From: Panorpa germanica
Lineage: Eukaryota; Arthropoda; Insecta; Mecoptera; Panorpidae
Length of the DNA: 64,000 bases
NCBI GenBank assembly: GCA_963678705.1
Contig: OY783216.1
Location: 620,001 to 684,000, forward strand
Direction of reading: 5' to 3'
A model generated the notes under the pieces. It did no database searches. It was not told the DNA's origin and saw only the letters and a program-made list of their open reading frames with translations. The translations under genes and the position numbers were made by a program. Shown here piece after piece: positions 11,975-25,100 of this stretch (within the stretch, counting starts at the first letter, position 1; each line of letters opens with the position of its first letter).

Positions 11975-14900
11975 TTAAGATGTTGTTGTCTTCGGTGCCA
12001 TACAATTTCCATCTGGATATCTTTGTTGAAATGAAGATATGAGCTCAGGATCTACAAGTCTAACGCCGTCTACTTGATTACCCAAAGTTATCCTAAAAAT
12101 AAAAAATAGATAAAAGAAACAGCATACATGTATATTTCAATAATGATCAATAACCATTTGAACTTATTTAGAATATTTTTTAGCAATACTAACCAATTAG
12201 GTTGGACATTATGAGGTCTTCCAAACAATTCAATTTTTCTTGTTCCAGGAGATAATCGCTCTATCATTCCATAAATTTCATCCGGTTTGTGACTTGTTGC
12301 TCGCACTTCTGCCACAATGACATCACAGTCAAGACCTCGATTTAAATTTGGAGGATTCCCTTTCATTCCTACCTAAAATAAAATATATTATAGCATCGAA
12401 TAATTAAAGATCTTAAACTACTTTAATATTATTACCAAGCAATGCTCTTTCCCATGATTAAGCCAGTGTCCTGTTCTTCCAGTTCTAATAATTCTTTGTA
12501 ATTGATTTGTTTTTACCCAAATAATTTCATCAACTCTTTCATATCCCCATAAGTTTAAACACTCTCGACCAAGCTCCATTGCCCTAAAATAAATAAATAT
12601 TTAACAAAATCATTCGTTTAAGAATGAAGCATAAGATAGGATTCATTGTTACCGTCCAGTAACCCAAAGAAAAATTAATCCATCGTCTTGTAGCGCAGGA
12701 ACACCAAGCTGTCTCATTTCATCGTCGGACATAGTTCCATATGGAAGCTCCATGTGAATATCCCATGGTGGATCAGCCATAACAACAGCAAACTTGCCTG
12801 AGACAACAAACATGAGAGTTACTAAACATTTCTTTTAAGTAAAATTGAAAGGATGATCAAAAATCTTAAATTTAAGAAAACTTATATACCGAGAACGGTC
12901 ATGTCCAGATATCGCAAATCGCACTGTACCCATTGTGGTGGATATAATATTGTTGAGTCTTGCATTCTACTGAGACTTGGAAGTCGACTTCCTTCTGGAT
13001 CCTTAGTTCCCGAATTAACAAAACTATCAACTTCATAATGAACATATCTACAAAGAAAGAGATATTTTACATGAAATTTATGTAAATACTACATAAATGT
13101 GTTAGGTCTGTCTCAGTATGGCACCGTAATTCAACGAATTTCCGAACCCTGTAAATGTAATGAGACCTCTCACGAATGCGGGCGGTACTTACCTCTCACA
13201 TTAAAACCGAATATCAGCGAATTTTAACCAAACGTTACCACCACCACAACGCTAACATATCCGAACCTCAGACTGGAGGGGATACCTAAGAATGCGCGTT
13301 GTATCGCTTCAATCCGCTTCGAATGGGATCTATCGGCGCCATCGCTTTGTGAATGAATATGTTCAACTTGCTTCAGTTTTAACAAACTAAATTAAAATTC
13401 ACACCAACCAAAACTCAGATATATAATAAATGCTAAAGTCCCTTTAATGCCAATGGTGTATCGATAAAAATTAAAGTAAAAGTTTGTTCTCATGCAACTC
13501 AAAACAACTCTAATACACCCCCTATAGTACACAAGTTGCTTGAAGTATTGTCATATCGGTACAGGGTATGTATGTATTGTGACACGCACAGTCGATTTGC
13601 TTTGAGAATAGTAGCCACTCATCCAACCCGCCGATTTACGTGCGAATTCGCCGTCGCTTAAATACGGTGTCATACTGCGACAGCCCTTACGTGGAATGAT
13701 ACTTACTTGCAAGTATCCATATGAAAGCACGTGTTTAGGAATGAACAATCTCCTAAACTTTCATCCGTGTGCTGCTGAATTATTTTCCTAAAATGAACTT
13801 TATTGCATTCATGTATAGCATCCGTACCGTCCTTAGTTTTTGTTACATTTGCATTCGCACGGTTGCATTCAAGACGAGTTGCGTGCGGACAAAACTCCAT
13901 TACCTGTGCTCCTAAAATGTAAAAGAATTTAACAATTTGTCTAATCTTAGAAGTTACATACTGACATATTTTAATACCTCCTTGCGATTTAAATTTTTCT
14001 GCTAAACATTTTTCTTTCGCTGTTGGTTTAGATAACAATTCTAAAATTTCTTCGCCAACTATTTTACTTTGCTTTTCTCGTATTGTAGGCATGGCTAGTA
14101 AAGACTAAAGTAAACAATTTTATTTCAATTGTGTAAGGGATTATACTAAGGTACAAATATCAATAGGACAAACCATGATATCCTTTTTGCGTTCATCTTT
14201 TTCGGTTGTTAATTTTGATAGTTTTCCCAGAGTTTCTATTTCTTCTGTGTCACCTACAATTAAAAAAATAAAGTTGATTTACAGACTGTACAGTTCAACA
14301 TTGTGATCCTTGGATTCTTATTTGTTAATTCAATATTTCAATCCAGTACCTTTTCTTTTCCTGTTCAGATCTACATCAATTTCAGGTTCCAGAGTCGCTA
14401 CAGGGGTTGGTACTTGCATTTCAGCTGCCAGGGCTGTCAATTTAGAATGGTCAACAGTTGTAACTTCCAGCATAACACCACCATCAGTTGAAGTTTCTCT
14501 GACACTAGGAAATGGCATTACAATAGATAATTCAAATAAGTTATTTTCAAAAGATAACAAAGAAAGCGGGTCGCTTTTACCTTATCAATAACTGAGTAGC
14601 TAATTTATTTAATAAGCTATTTAATACTGGAGGAATTTCAGTCCTTTTTAACTCACGAGCTACAATTCCTTCCAGCTTGGAGCTTGTTATAGGTAATGGT
14701 AAAGTAATTTCAGCTAGACATTGTACTAAGGACCTTTCAAAACTCTGTTCAGATAAATCTAAAATAAATCACTCAAGAAATATGTTTTTTATATAAATTA
14801 TAGATTAACATATTAAATATTACCGCTATCATTTTTGGTATTTGTGGGACTTGGAACAGCTTTATCAATATCTTGTATATTTTGGGAAACTTCATTTTTT

Positions 14901-15040
14901 ACCTGAGTCGGGACTGAAGTAACCGGTGATAAAGAGTTTCCCAAAATATCTTGACGTTCTTTTTTTCTTTTTTCTAATCTTTCTCTTAAGCTATTTCGTT
15001 TAGACTTTATTGCCTGTATTTCTTCCCAAGCATCTGACAT
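11975..15040 (-). CDS. METTL3: METTL3, N6-adenosine RNA methyltransferase catalytic subunit
   Basis: Exons (minus): 15040-14824, 14758-14581, 14504-14350, 14253-14174, 14104-13978, 13911-13707, 13047-12890, 12797-12653, 12583-12436, 12372-12194, 12092-11975. All are GT..AG and in phase, giving 569 aa against about 580 in human. METTL3 transfers methyl from S-adenosylmethionine to adenosine N6 in mRNA as a nuclear heterodimer with METTL14. The start [20 protein letters not shown] matches the family N-terminus. The paired CCCH fingers fall at ~253-325 ([12 protein letters not shown], then [17 protein letters not shown]). The catalytic DPPW is at ~382-385 ([19 protein letters not shown]), followed by [20 protein letters not shown] and the [18 protein letters not shown]-binding region. 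No key residue is missing. The 659-bp intron before 13047 contains a PIF/Harbinger-like MITE, and a complete hAT transposon sits 48 bp upstream of the start codon. Confidence 0.97.
13105..13686. mobile_element. PIF/Harbinger-like MITE (family F) in METTL3 intron
   Basis: 582 bp flanked by TTA on both sides (13102-13104, 13687-13689), the 3-bp duplication typical of PIF/Harbinger. The ends are inverted: GGTCTGTCTCAGTATGGCAC on the left, with a right end whose complement begins GGGCTGTCGCAGTATGACAC. A second copy lies at 49409-50030. No transposase is encoded. Short open frames across it are incidental. Confidence 0.82.
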
Positions 15041-15088
15041 TATGTCTCTTTTTAAAATGAATAAATATTTATATTTATTAAATTATTT

Positions 15089-18000
15089 TAGGCATGTCGA
15101 TTTAAAATCGATTAATCGAAAAATCGATTATTTAGAGTAATATAATCGATTTTTCAGATCGATTTTGAACCCTACATCGATTCAATGAATCGATTCATAA
15201 ACCTCCCGAATCGGACCGATCCATTCAAAGAACTAGCGATATTATATTCTCAATTGGCTGCGGTATTTAGTTTTTTTAATTTTTTGCTGTTGTCGGACGC
15301 AAAAGCAATTGGTAGTACTTATTATCTCTGGTAGTACTTGGTCAATAATTTGAACGCATCATAGAGTAAATATTATAATAGAGTATATATTATCTTTGAA
15401 GTAAATATTTATGAACGCTTCCGAAGGTGGCGTTACTTGCGTTAAAAAAACATTTTATTTTTCTATCCGGCTGTAAAACCTAACCTATCTATTCTTGTGA
15501 GTGAGTTTATTTATCAAAAATATACTGTGTATAAATATTATTTTTACTGTAAATATTTATAGTAATGAAATAAATAATATCGTGTTCATATAGCATTTAT
15601 TTTAATTTGAAAAATAGTAAGTGATTAGATTGATTGTAATCGATTTATCGAGAAATGTGCGTTTGCGTTGCAGTTTGCATTTTTGTTAAAGTATTGTTAT
15701 TCTTTTTAGCCTAAAATGTCAACTAAAAGTGATACATGGTATCACTTTGTAAAAAAGGGATCAAGTGGCGTATGCAAGTATTGTAATACCGAAGTTAAAA
15801 CATGCGGGAATACAACAAACTTACGCAACCATTTACTACGAAGACATCCATCTATTAAGTCCGTAAGTCAACGAAAACGAAAACTGGTGGTGGCAAATGA
15901 TAATATTGGTGTTGGTGACGACAAAAAAAAAACTGAAGTGTGTACCCGTACCTTTTCCTTACAATACAACATATGCCTCTTTTATTAATGCATGCTTGTT
16001 TGAAAATTGTATATTCTTGCATTTTTTATCCTTTTATTGTATTTATTTTGTAATTTGAAATAATAATAGAATACAAAAACATAATCCTTTTCAGACAAAT
16101 GACGATATTGCTACTACGTCGACATCAAAGGAAAAATTTGACATAAATGATGCTTTGAGTTTGACCAGTTCAAAAGAGTACTATGATTCTGACTTAGAAA
16201 GTATAGCTTCATCATCAGTATCACTGAAAAAATCAAAACTTAATCAGCTAACTATGGATTCATGTGTTGATAATATTAAAGCATTTAGTGGTGAGAATTT
16301 TTGTTATCTACGTAATGAATTACTTACTTTGTTGATTATGGTCATGGTATATTTATGAGCGGTGATAATGTATAGCTTTGATTTTTTTTTTCAGTAAACG
16401 GAAAGAAGTATGGACAACTAAATAATGCTATCATGTTAATGATTTGCAAGGATACGTTGCCATTAAATACAGTTGAAAAAGAAGGTTTCACATACTTAAT
16501 GAAAACAGCAGTGCCTTTATATAAGCTTCCTTCACGGCAGACAATTACACAAATGATAGATGACAAATATGATGTTCTTTCTTTGCAATTTAGAGAAAAG
16601 CTCTTAGAAGTAGAGTCAATATGTTTAACTACGGATATATGGACAGATACACATAATACTAGAAGCTACATGGGTTTAACTGGACATTTTATACATGGCA
16701 GTGAACTGATTAGTATAAATTTTGGTGTGTCCCATTTAACTGAGCCCCATAATTCTGATTATTTATGTCAAATATTAATAAGAATGACTGAAAAATGGGG
16801 TATAACCCCAGAAAAAGTTGCAGCAGTTGTTACTGATAATGGTGCGAATATCGTCAAGGCCGTAACAATTGCATTTGGCAAACAAAAACACTTATGGTGT
16901 TTCGCCCACACTTTGAATTTAGTAGCTCAAAAACCTTTTGAAGAAAAAGCTGGTATTGAAAGTGCCAAACAGTTACTAAATACTGTAAAGGATATAACTA
17001 GATACTGTAAACAAAATGTAAATGTAGCTGATGCTCTTCGTAAAGCGCAAAATGATATAGCAGTACCACTCAAATTGATTCAGTCAGTTTGCACACGATG
17101 TAATTCAATTTACTATCAGCTAGTTCGGTTTGTAAAGTTATCTGAGCTACTTGCCCCAATATTACTCAATTACCCGAAAGCTCCACCTATGTTAACAGCC
17201 AGTCAACTAGATGGTATTAAAGATGTTATAAATATTTTAAAACCTATGGAAGCTGTGACGAAAGAAGTATCCGTAGAGAAATTTGTAACGTCAAGCAAAA
17301 TTATACCAATAGTTTCCTGTCTTTTGAAAACATACAGTACAATGAAGACGGAAACAGATGTCGGTGCTGCAACCAAAAATTTAATATTGGAAGAATTAAA
17401 AAGGAGATTTGGTACAGTGGAACATGTACATGTGTTAGCTATCACCACACTACTGGATCCAAGATTCAAGAAAATTCATTTTTCTGACAGAATAGCATGC
17501 TCCAGAGCTATTGATAAAATTAATAGTATGATTGTAGCTTCAAAAAAACAATTGGAGAATAAATTAAGTAATGAAGATTCAGAGAATAATTTGGAATGCC
17601 AGCTGAAGGAAGCAGAAGAATCTAACATTTGGGAATTCCATAACATATTAGTAAAAAATCAGCTACAATTATTTCAAGCAGAAACTGAAGGACAAGGTTT
17701 ACAAGACGAATTGAAACATTATTTAACACAGCCTGTCGTCGACTTTAAAACGACGGCTCCTATGACATATTGGTATCACCAAAGAAATTCGTTGTACAGC
17801 TCAATAACGCCGATTGCCAACAAATACTTTTGCATAGTTGGAACATCTGTTCCATGTGAAAGGCTTTTTTCTGTTGCGGGAAATATTGCTACTGACGAAA
17901 GGAGTCGTTTAGATCCTGAGCGATTAGATAAGTTAATTTTTTTAAAGTCACTCGACTTAAAATACTGGGAAATATAATTTCTTGTTAAATTTGTATTTAA

Positions 18001-18315
18001 CTTTAATAAAATTTTATAAACTCAAAATTTGATTAATTTATTAACCGACTTACGAGTACTTAGGCGAGACTAGAAATTTAAATAATTAAATAATAAAATT
18101 AATTTAATAATACTTCTATCCAATTACTTGTATTTGCAGTAAATGGTCATCAATAATGTCCTGTATCTTTATTAGGCAATTAGTCATGTTTGAAATTGGC
18201 TCGATTAATCGAAAATCGATCTTTTAATGTTCGATTTAAACAAGAATCGATTCTAGTATGTCCGATTTGAATCGAATCGGAGATCGATATTTTTTTAAAT
18301 GAATCGACATGCCTA
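15089..18315 (+). mobile_element. Complete autonomous-looking hAT transposon (3,227 bp)
   Basis: It begins TAGGCATGTCGATT and ends with the inverse (AATCGACATGCCTA). It is flanked by a perfect 8-bp duplication AATTATTT at 15081-15088 and 18316-18323. Both subterminal zones carry many copies of TCGATT/AATCGA (about 15100-15195 and 18200-18305), likely transposase-binding sites. A spliced BED-finger transposase gene occupies the middle. Perfect ends, a perfect duplication and an open reading frame suggest recent insertion. Confidence 0.95.
15716..17977 (+). CDS. hAT transposase, BED zinc finger (ZBED-like), 666 aa
   Basis: Exons 15716-15937, 16095-16290 and 16395-17977, all GT..AG and in phase, giving 666 aa. 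An N-terminal BED finger (GVCKYCNTEV ... LRNHLLRRHP, a CxxC...HxxxxH pattern, residues ~18-45) binds DNA. The RNase-H-like core follows: TTDIWTDTHN carries the first catalytic aspartate and AAVVTDNGANI the second, then LWCFAHTLNL with the conserved CxxH-like element of hAT enzymes. The C-terminal dimerisation domain is SVPCERLFSVAG ... RLDPERLDKLIFL. No stop or frameshift interrupts the spliced frame. It is transcribed divergently from METTL3. It looks like the element's own gene rather than a domesticated host gene, because the ends and the target duplication are intact. Confidence 0.93.
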
Positions 18316-18743
18316 AATTATTTACGAGGTTATGTTTTGTATATTTACACAGCCAACTTTATTTGAAGTCTGCTGTCACTGTCATGTCTGCTATATTTTG
18401 GATCGGTAGCAAATTATTTTTCTATTGCATCAAACATTTGGTAGGTAGTTTTAAAATAATTTGAAAGTTTTTAAATATATTTATTTGAAATACCAATTTT
18501 ACATTTCATAAAAAACGAAATAACTTTAGCAAATTAATTTAAAAATTATTCCTTATTAAATATATATATATACATATATATTAATTTAATGAATGCTATA
18601 TTACTTCCAGTTTAAAACACTGACTTTGTTAATATATGTTTTATAAATTTTATTTTTACTTTAATAATAACCCACCTATCTTTAAAAATTGCTATATATA
18701 AAAGCTAAATCAACGTAATTTTATAACCATCAGGACAATATAT

Positions 18744-18858
18744 TCATTCTCGGATTCGTCTGATAAGATTAACATTGTACGGGACTCCTTCATAGACACG
18801 GTCAGCACGGAATCGCTTCTTCGATCGGGATTTTCGCTCTTGCCCATCTTCTTTTATC
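18744..18858 (-). other. Exon-like GC-rich block, unassigned
   Basis: About 115 bp near 50% GC in a much more AT-rich setting, preceded on the minus strand by a good acceptor (ATTTTTAG just above 18858). All three minus-strand frames give plausible but unrecognised peptides. If joined to the last GID8 exon through the GTGAGA donor at 19742, it would add 18 residues ending IEEAIPC before a stop at 18802. Another frame runs to a TGA near the end of the GC-rich block, but no GID8 donor has the phase it needs. It could be an alternative GID8 terminal exon or a fragment of an unseen gene. Confidence 0.35.
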
Positions 18859-19697
18859 CTAAAAATTTTGTTTTAATAAATATTTATATTATTTCATAAT
18901 TAATTTAATTAATAAATAATAAATATATTTAAAAACAATGATTCAATAATAATATAGTATGACAATGTTTAATTGCTGCTCTTATATAAATATATTCTTT
19001 TACATATCATAGATAGATAAAAAATTATAAAAATTAATTGTTAATCCTAATTTTATTTATTTCGAAATGCAATATTCAGATTTAACAGTTTTCAGATACA
19101 TATTAAAATATAAATAATAAGTTATAAAAAAGTGACGAATGTTGAAAACGAGAGTTTAACTATGGAGCGGAATCTTAACGTAACAATATCTGATAACTCG
19201 GTATTATGGTTACATTATGGTTCCGGTGCTCAGACTAACTAACATTAACTTAAGGCTAGGATTAAATTTGTAAACAAGTAAAATTGTATAAGTCTATATT
19301 TAAAATTACTTAAAACATTTCTTAAATTGCAGCTTTGATTAAATTTGAGTAAGATGTCGTATACTTATTGAAAATATTTGAATTTAAGTCAAATTGCCAT
19401 GTAAAATATTATTGAGAAAAAATGAATTTGCATTTTAATATTTCAGATGATCAATTTCTTCAGTCGAGATCAAATTATGCTAAATTATGCAAATATTTCA
19501 TATAAAAAAAATTGGTCCTAATATTTAATAATACGTCATCTCTTAATCGTATTATAAGTATATAAAAGTTATTTTAAAATCTTTCGCGACAATATGATTA
19601 CCAGTTGAAAGGCGCCATGGATATCACGTGTTACTTAATTGACTAATTTTACTATAAATGTTTCAGTTACTTAAAATAGAAATATATATCTTTCAAT

Positions 19698-20965
19698 TAA
19701 GACACTAGCAGCATTAAGATTATTATAAATTTACTTCTCCACTGTAGCGCTACCGAGATCAGTCATTTTGGAATATTCGACTTTATTTTTATCAAGTACA
19801 TCTTGGGCCCATAAAATTAGTTTCAATATACTATTTAATTTGGGGCTTATAAAAGCGTCATGGTCTATTTTAATAATTGCAGTGTTTATTTCGTTAGCCA
19901 CCTAAAATATAAATAAATAGCGCATATTATTATCAATAATTTAACGAATATTTATAATAAATGAAATATATAGTTATAATTTTTCTTTTAAAAAGAATTC
20001 CTTACTTTTTCTCTTTGCACCAGATCTAAAAGACTTCCAAATGGGCTTAAATCAGGCTGTTCGAAAGCCAATAATGCTAGAGTACGTTCTAACTCTACAA
20101 GAGCATCTGGATTTGCTTCACCTGCTTCTGATAATTGTTCCTGAGCAAATGTTAGAGCCTCTTGATCTTTTCCAGCCCTGATTAACTCAATCAAGTGCAA
20201 TTGCTGTAACATGTTGTTATTATGTAGTATATTCTTATAATATTTAAACATATAAGTCCGGAAAAAACCTACTAAATCTTTTGAATTGCGAACAAAAGCT
20301 AAATGAGAATTCAGCACAATGAATAATGACATGTAAATAAATGAGGCACAAGGATGTAATGCCAAATAGCAAAAACATTAAAATAAAAAAAAGAGAATTG
20401 AACATAACCGATAAATAACACTGCTAAGAAGTTAAATATTGATATCCAGAATAATATGTTGTTACTGTCTACGGAACAAAATTCAAAATTCTCACCTGCA
20501 GTTGAAAATACAAGTATCTGTCATTGTCAAGAAGTTCGGGATGCAGCTGATTTATAAGCCTTATAGCTTCTTGAATATTTCCCTCGTGAATCGATTTCCT
20601 TTATAATAGTTTAATAATAACATTTTAAATGGATGTAATAATGTAAGTACAATAGAACACGTCATAATAATAACCTTATTAAAATTCTTGCATCCAGAGC
20701 GCTAAAGTCTACTGGAGTACTAAATCCAGCTTCAGCTTGAAACTTCTCTGCAGCTTCTTTGAAACCCTCTTAATAAAATAAATAACAAATTGAAAATGAA
20801 TATAAAATTTACTATTTTTATTTACCTCTAGTAGTCATTGTTCATACCTGTAACTAAATAATTCATAATTAGTTTATTTGTGTCACTCCGATGAATTTCT
20901 ATCGTATCTTTCGATTTATCGAGAAAACTTTTTAATTGAATTGTTTCACTTTCAGACCAACTCAT
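19698..20965 (-). CDS. GID8: GID8 (TWA1/Houki), CTLH E3 ubiquitin ligase subunit
   Basis: Exons (minus): 20965-20848, 20768-20675, 20598-20496, 20203-20006 and 19901-19743 or beyond. GID8 is a scaffold of the CTLH/GID ubiquitin ligase and contains LisH, CTLH and CRA segments. The LisH region is visible as [20 protein letters not shown]. Next come [19 protein letters not shown] and [14 protein letters not shown] (CTLH). The CRA part has [19 protein letters not shown], then [20 protein letters not shown]. The start [11 protein letters not shown] is preferred over an in-frame ATG 132 bases upstream because the added stretch is hydrophobic and unlike the family. The C-terminus is uncertain. Reading through gives a short novel tail with a stop at 19698. 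A GTGAGA donor at 19742 could splice to 18858, and GTAAAT at 19735 would give a stop one codon later. Length is 237-242 aa against 228 in human. Confidence 0.9.
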
Positions 20966-22136
20966 TTTCTCTATTAGGAATTCTAAAACTATATATAATA
21001 AATAACATATAGAAAACAGAAAGACTTGGTTTTTGCAGACACAAAGTATAAATAGGATTACAATTGGGTCCAACTTGTCAATGTCAAATATTTGCATTAA
21101 CTTTCTATCGTAGACCTTGTAGAGTCTACCAACATAAATCTTTCAGATCGTTAACCATAGATGATTAACAAACTATTATCTCTGGTTCAACCTTGTTCAC
21201 CATTAATCACATATATTGATTGTTATTAAATTATTTATTTAGATTGAATTTAAAATCTATTTATAGAAATCAAAATGGACGACACTGTGGTGAAGGTTAT
21301 GGTGCTTGATGGCAGATTGCTGTATATTCTGGTTCGATTTCAGGACTAGTGCAATTTTTTCTGGGTTTGGTTGTTCTTCTACATTCCACTCATTCTATTA
21401 TAGAATTCTTTCTGCTAACCCAACTCAATCAAACCCAATGGGCAGAGTACTAGTTGAGCTTGAGCTCTTAGGTTTCAGCTGGATGAATCCAGATTTAACA
21501 GTCTACATTTTCGTCTTTACTTTAGATAGGCGTTAGCAATACAACAATACATAAATTTACAATTCATTTAGATGTAGACTTGTCGCTGAGATAAATACTT
21601 TGAGCATTGAAGAATTATATGTTTTACTGTTTGTGGTCTGTTATATCGGTCATAAGCAGCTTAATTTTATAATTGTAACACAGGTTATTTACTTGATTAA
21701 AACAATTTTTTTATAATATATAATTCTTTACAATATAGGATGTACATGATAATAAATAACAGAATATATATAAATAATACATTTATATAAAATAAAATAT
21801 TATCCACATTATACTCAACTTTTATTGACAATCATTATTTATAAGTTTTTTAATTTATAATATTGTTTTTATTCTTATTTCTAAATTTCTTTTAAATATT
21901 TAATAAGAAATTATGTTACTTCTGGTTTGAAATCTTATTAACACAAAATTGGATTTTAATGTTTATTACACTTTTTAACAAAGAATAATAAATTTGTTAT
22001 TTTATTAGAAAGTATTAATACATAAGAATGATAAATATTAAAATGTTGATATTTATTTACATAAAAATAAAAACAAATATATAAATTTATAACATTGAGA
22101 TTTTTTTAACCCAGGCTATTGTGTGCTGCTTGTGCT
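20966..22136. other. Spacer between GID8 and capa
   Basis: AT-rich, about 1.2 kb. It holds the GID8 promoter and the capa 3' end, with AATAAA on the minus strand at 22052-22057, about 80 bases past the capa stop. A short plus-strand frame starting at 21274 (about 24 codons) has no family resemblance. Nothing else is recognisable. Confidence 0.45.
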
Positions 22137-25100
22137 TCACTGACTATTCTGGTCTTCGGCTACACTATTTTGATAACGGAGGTCCACTTCTTCACCGGAT
22201 TCTCTTCCTTGATGGGATGAATAATCAGCCCCATTGTCGAAATCTGCGATAAAATTTATTATAAGTTATATTTCTTTGTTTTAAAAACTTATAGAATTAG
22301 CAAAGATTTGAACATCGTAAAACAGAAAATGATATTAGCTCTTATTATCAGCAACAAATGTTGCCTAATTTCAGGCTGTATTAAATAAAAACTGTAATTA
22401 AAATATTTAGCTAAGTTTTAGATAGCTAATGTTCAATTTTCTTACCTCTGACAGCAAAAATAGTCCATGGAAAGTCTCCAATGACTTCTCGTTTGTGTAC
22501 ACGACCTAGTCGAGGTCCAAACCACATTCCACCATTTGCGACAGTAGAACCAGATCCCCTTTTGTGAAGGTCAGTATTTTGTGCGCTGCGAAGAATCCAA
22601 GATGGTACAAAATCTGCAGGTGATCCTTGATGGTTACCACTTCTGCCAACTCGAGGAAACGGAATGAGACCCTGACGTTTCATTTCCCTTGGAAAATCTA
22701 AATCAGAACAAAATAATGGGATTGTGTCCTACGTCTTAATTTCTATAAAAGTGTACTGTATATTGATAAAGTGGATTACTGGAACCTCAAATGTTCAATT
22801 ATTTTTTAATAACTCCTTATATGTTAGGAGATATTAACAATTAAAAAAGTCATTTGTCTCTTTAATTATTGAAGGGATTCAACGTTGTACACATTCCAAA
22901 TGCATGTGACATCACAATCATTGTGTAAGGTTACCAACCTTACAGCTCATAAATCTCTGCTATATGTATTTATATATCAAAATATCAAATATTATTTACA
23001 GCTATTTCAAGGAACAATCAAATTTCAATATTATGTCTGCCTTAGCAGGGTTAAATAAAATAAAAACTTATTATTCTTTGACTTGACTTTATTATTTGAC
23101 TACCAACAGCTACAGAACATTACCACAGCACTGACCTACTCAACAAATAACTGACGTTAAAATGCATTTCACGTCATACAAATATGGCCCACCATTTCTA
23201 GCGCTAAAACTACAATTCAAATTTTTAATTGCTATATCTCCGTCAACATTTAGACATTTAATAAAATAGACACGCCAATACACATTTATTAACATCAATT
23301 TCAATCAACAATTGAAAAATCGACCACTAAAAAATAGGGACACAAGTCCATTATAGTTGAAAATAAGTTTTTTCCGTTTTGCGAACGGTGCGGGCAGTGA
23401 GAACCTGTGGACGCTTACCTAAACACCACGTACGAGTACATTGATCAAATAAATCTAATTAATATAGTTATTGGGTATTGATATTAGGAAGTAAGAATAA
23501 ATACTTCTTGTGCGTTAGTTTCAACAAGTTCGCTGCTTTGATGGAAGCAAAACAACTTAACATAAGAGTCAATTCAATTTAGAGAGGTCGGGTCAGTTCT
23601 CCTGGTCTATCGGGTCCATTTAGGATGTTCACCTAAGTTCTAAACTTATCAATAAGTTAGCTGTAGCTTAAATAAGGACTAGAAATCTATAACAAGAAGT
23701 AACCAGGGCCGGCAGAAGTGCGGACTCAATAGGGCAAACTTCAAAGTGATAAATATCTTTTTTGTTCTCACTGAGCAATAAATAAAGTTTATAGAATTTT
23801 ATTTTAAAGTACGTAGTGGGCAGTGTGTGGCCCAAAAGCTGACGTCCGAGGCGGTTCTGTTTAAACTAGATAACTTATGCTATTCAAATGTTCAAGAACA
23901 TGTTGTCAAAAGTTTATGGGGCACCTTGTCGTTAGGGTGTAAGGGTTACAGCCAAAGGGCTCCTAGGAAACGAGATATTTAAACTAGTTGAATTAGATTA
24001 ACCCAAAATATATGTGCATACAACGATATTTCCATAATTCTACAGAAATATACCCCTAAAAGATATGCAACAATTGTTACTTATATTTTTATAAATAGTA
24101 TTCGATTATATTCAAGAATGTTTTAAGAGCTGGAACAGACTACAATTTAAATCGCGTGGTTTTAATTCTGTATACCTGGCACACATTGCGATTAAAATCG
24201 CGCGGTCGGTTTGTTTTTAATATGTTAATAGAGTGAGTTCCCAAAGCCGGCAGACATCACTTATTTTCTGATGAACAAAATGTGTAAGATTGAGTAGTGT
24301 TAGTATGTACAATAATCGTATGCCTACCTACTAACTTGACCAGGCGGCCATTTTCCAGGTATCAGGTAATCAAGTTATAAAATATACTATTTATAAAAAT
24401 ATAAGTGACAATTGTTGCATATCTATCAGGGGTATATTTCTGTAGAATGGGATTAAAAACATAATAAATCTTTTATCACATATATTATTTATTGTAATAA
24501 TAAGTTAAGCTAACAGTAGTATTCAATTTCTAATTCCTTCTAATGCTGATAATATCAGATTAATTCTATTGTTTTCTAACGTACCTGTATCAAACGTCCA
24601 CGCTGGATTTGAGCCAGTTTCCTCCTGTTCCAGTTCTAAAGTGTTACGCCCGCTTCGCCCCACGCGGGGGAATGGGTAAAGACCCATTGTTGCCCCTCGT
24701 TTTATCTTTCGGGTATTCTGAATCTCTATAATTATAAAATTCATTCTTTTTATAAGCATTTATTCTTTGTCAATAACACGACCATATCATACAAGAATAT
24801 TTCGTTAAAATTTATGGTTTGACAGATATCAGACTTAGGCCCTCCGCACACGACGCAACTGGTTGCAAACCTTAGCCCCGAATCTGCCCGAATTGAATGT
24901 GATTACAACTGTGATGTTAGTAAAAGAACTAATGTGTTTACGAGTGAGATAAAACACACGGCACGAACGTAACTAAACTAATTTGAAACTGGTTTTGAGC
25001 ATATATTCAGCGACTAGGATTTCTCGGTCGCAGAGCATCCTTGGTTTCATTCTTTTTTTGTAAGAATGCACCTATACAATTATTTACATTATTTATTATA

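Noticed and set aside
13551-13748. Minus-strand frame running through METTL3 exon 6 into its intron
   Set aside because: It reads past the proper GTAAGT donor at 13706 into a family F MITE. The spliced METTL3 model explains the exon.
20966-21097. Longer GID8 N-terminus starting MQIFDIDKLD
   Set aside because: The extra 44 residues are hydrophobic and have no counterpart in the family, and the MSWSESE start fits the usual length.
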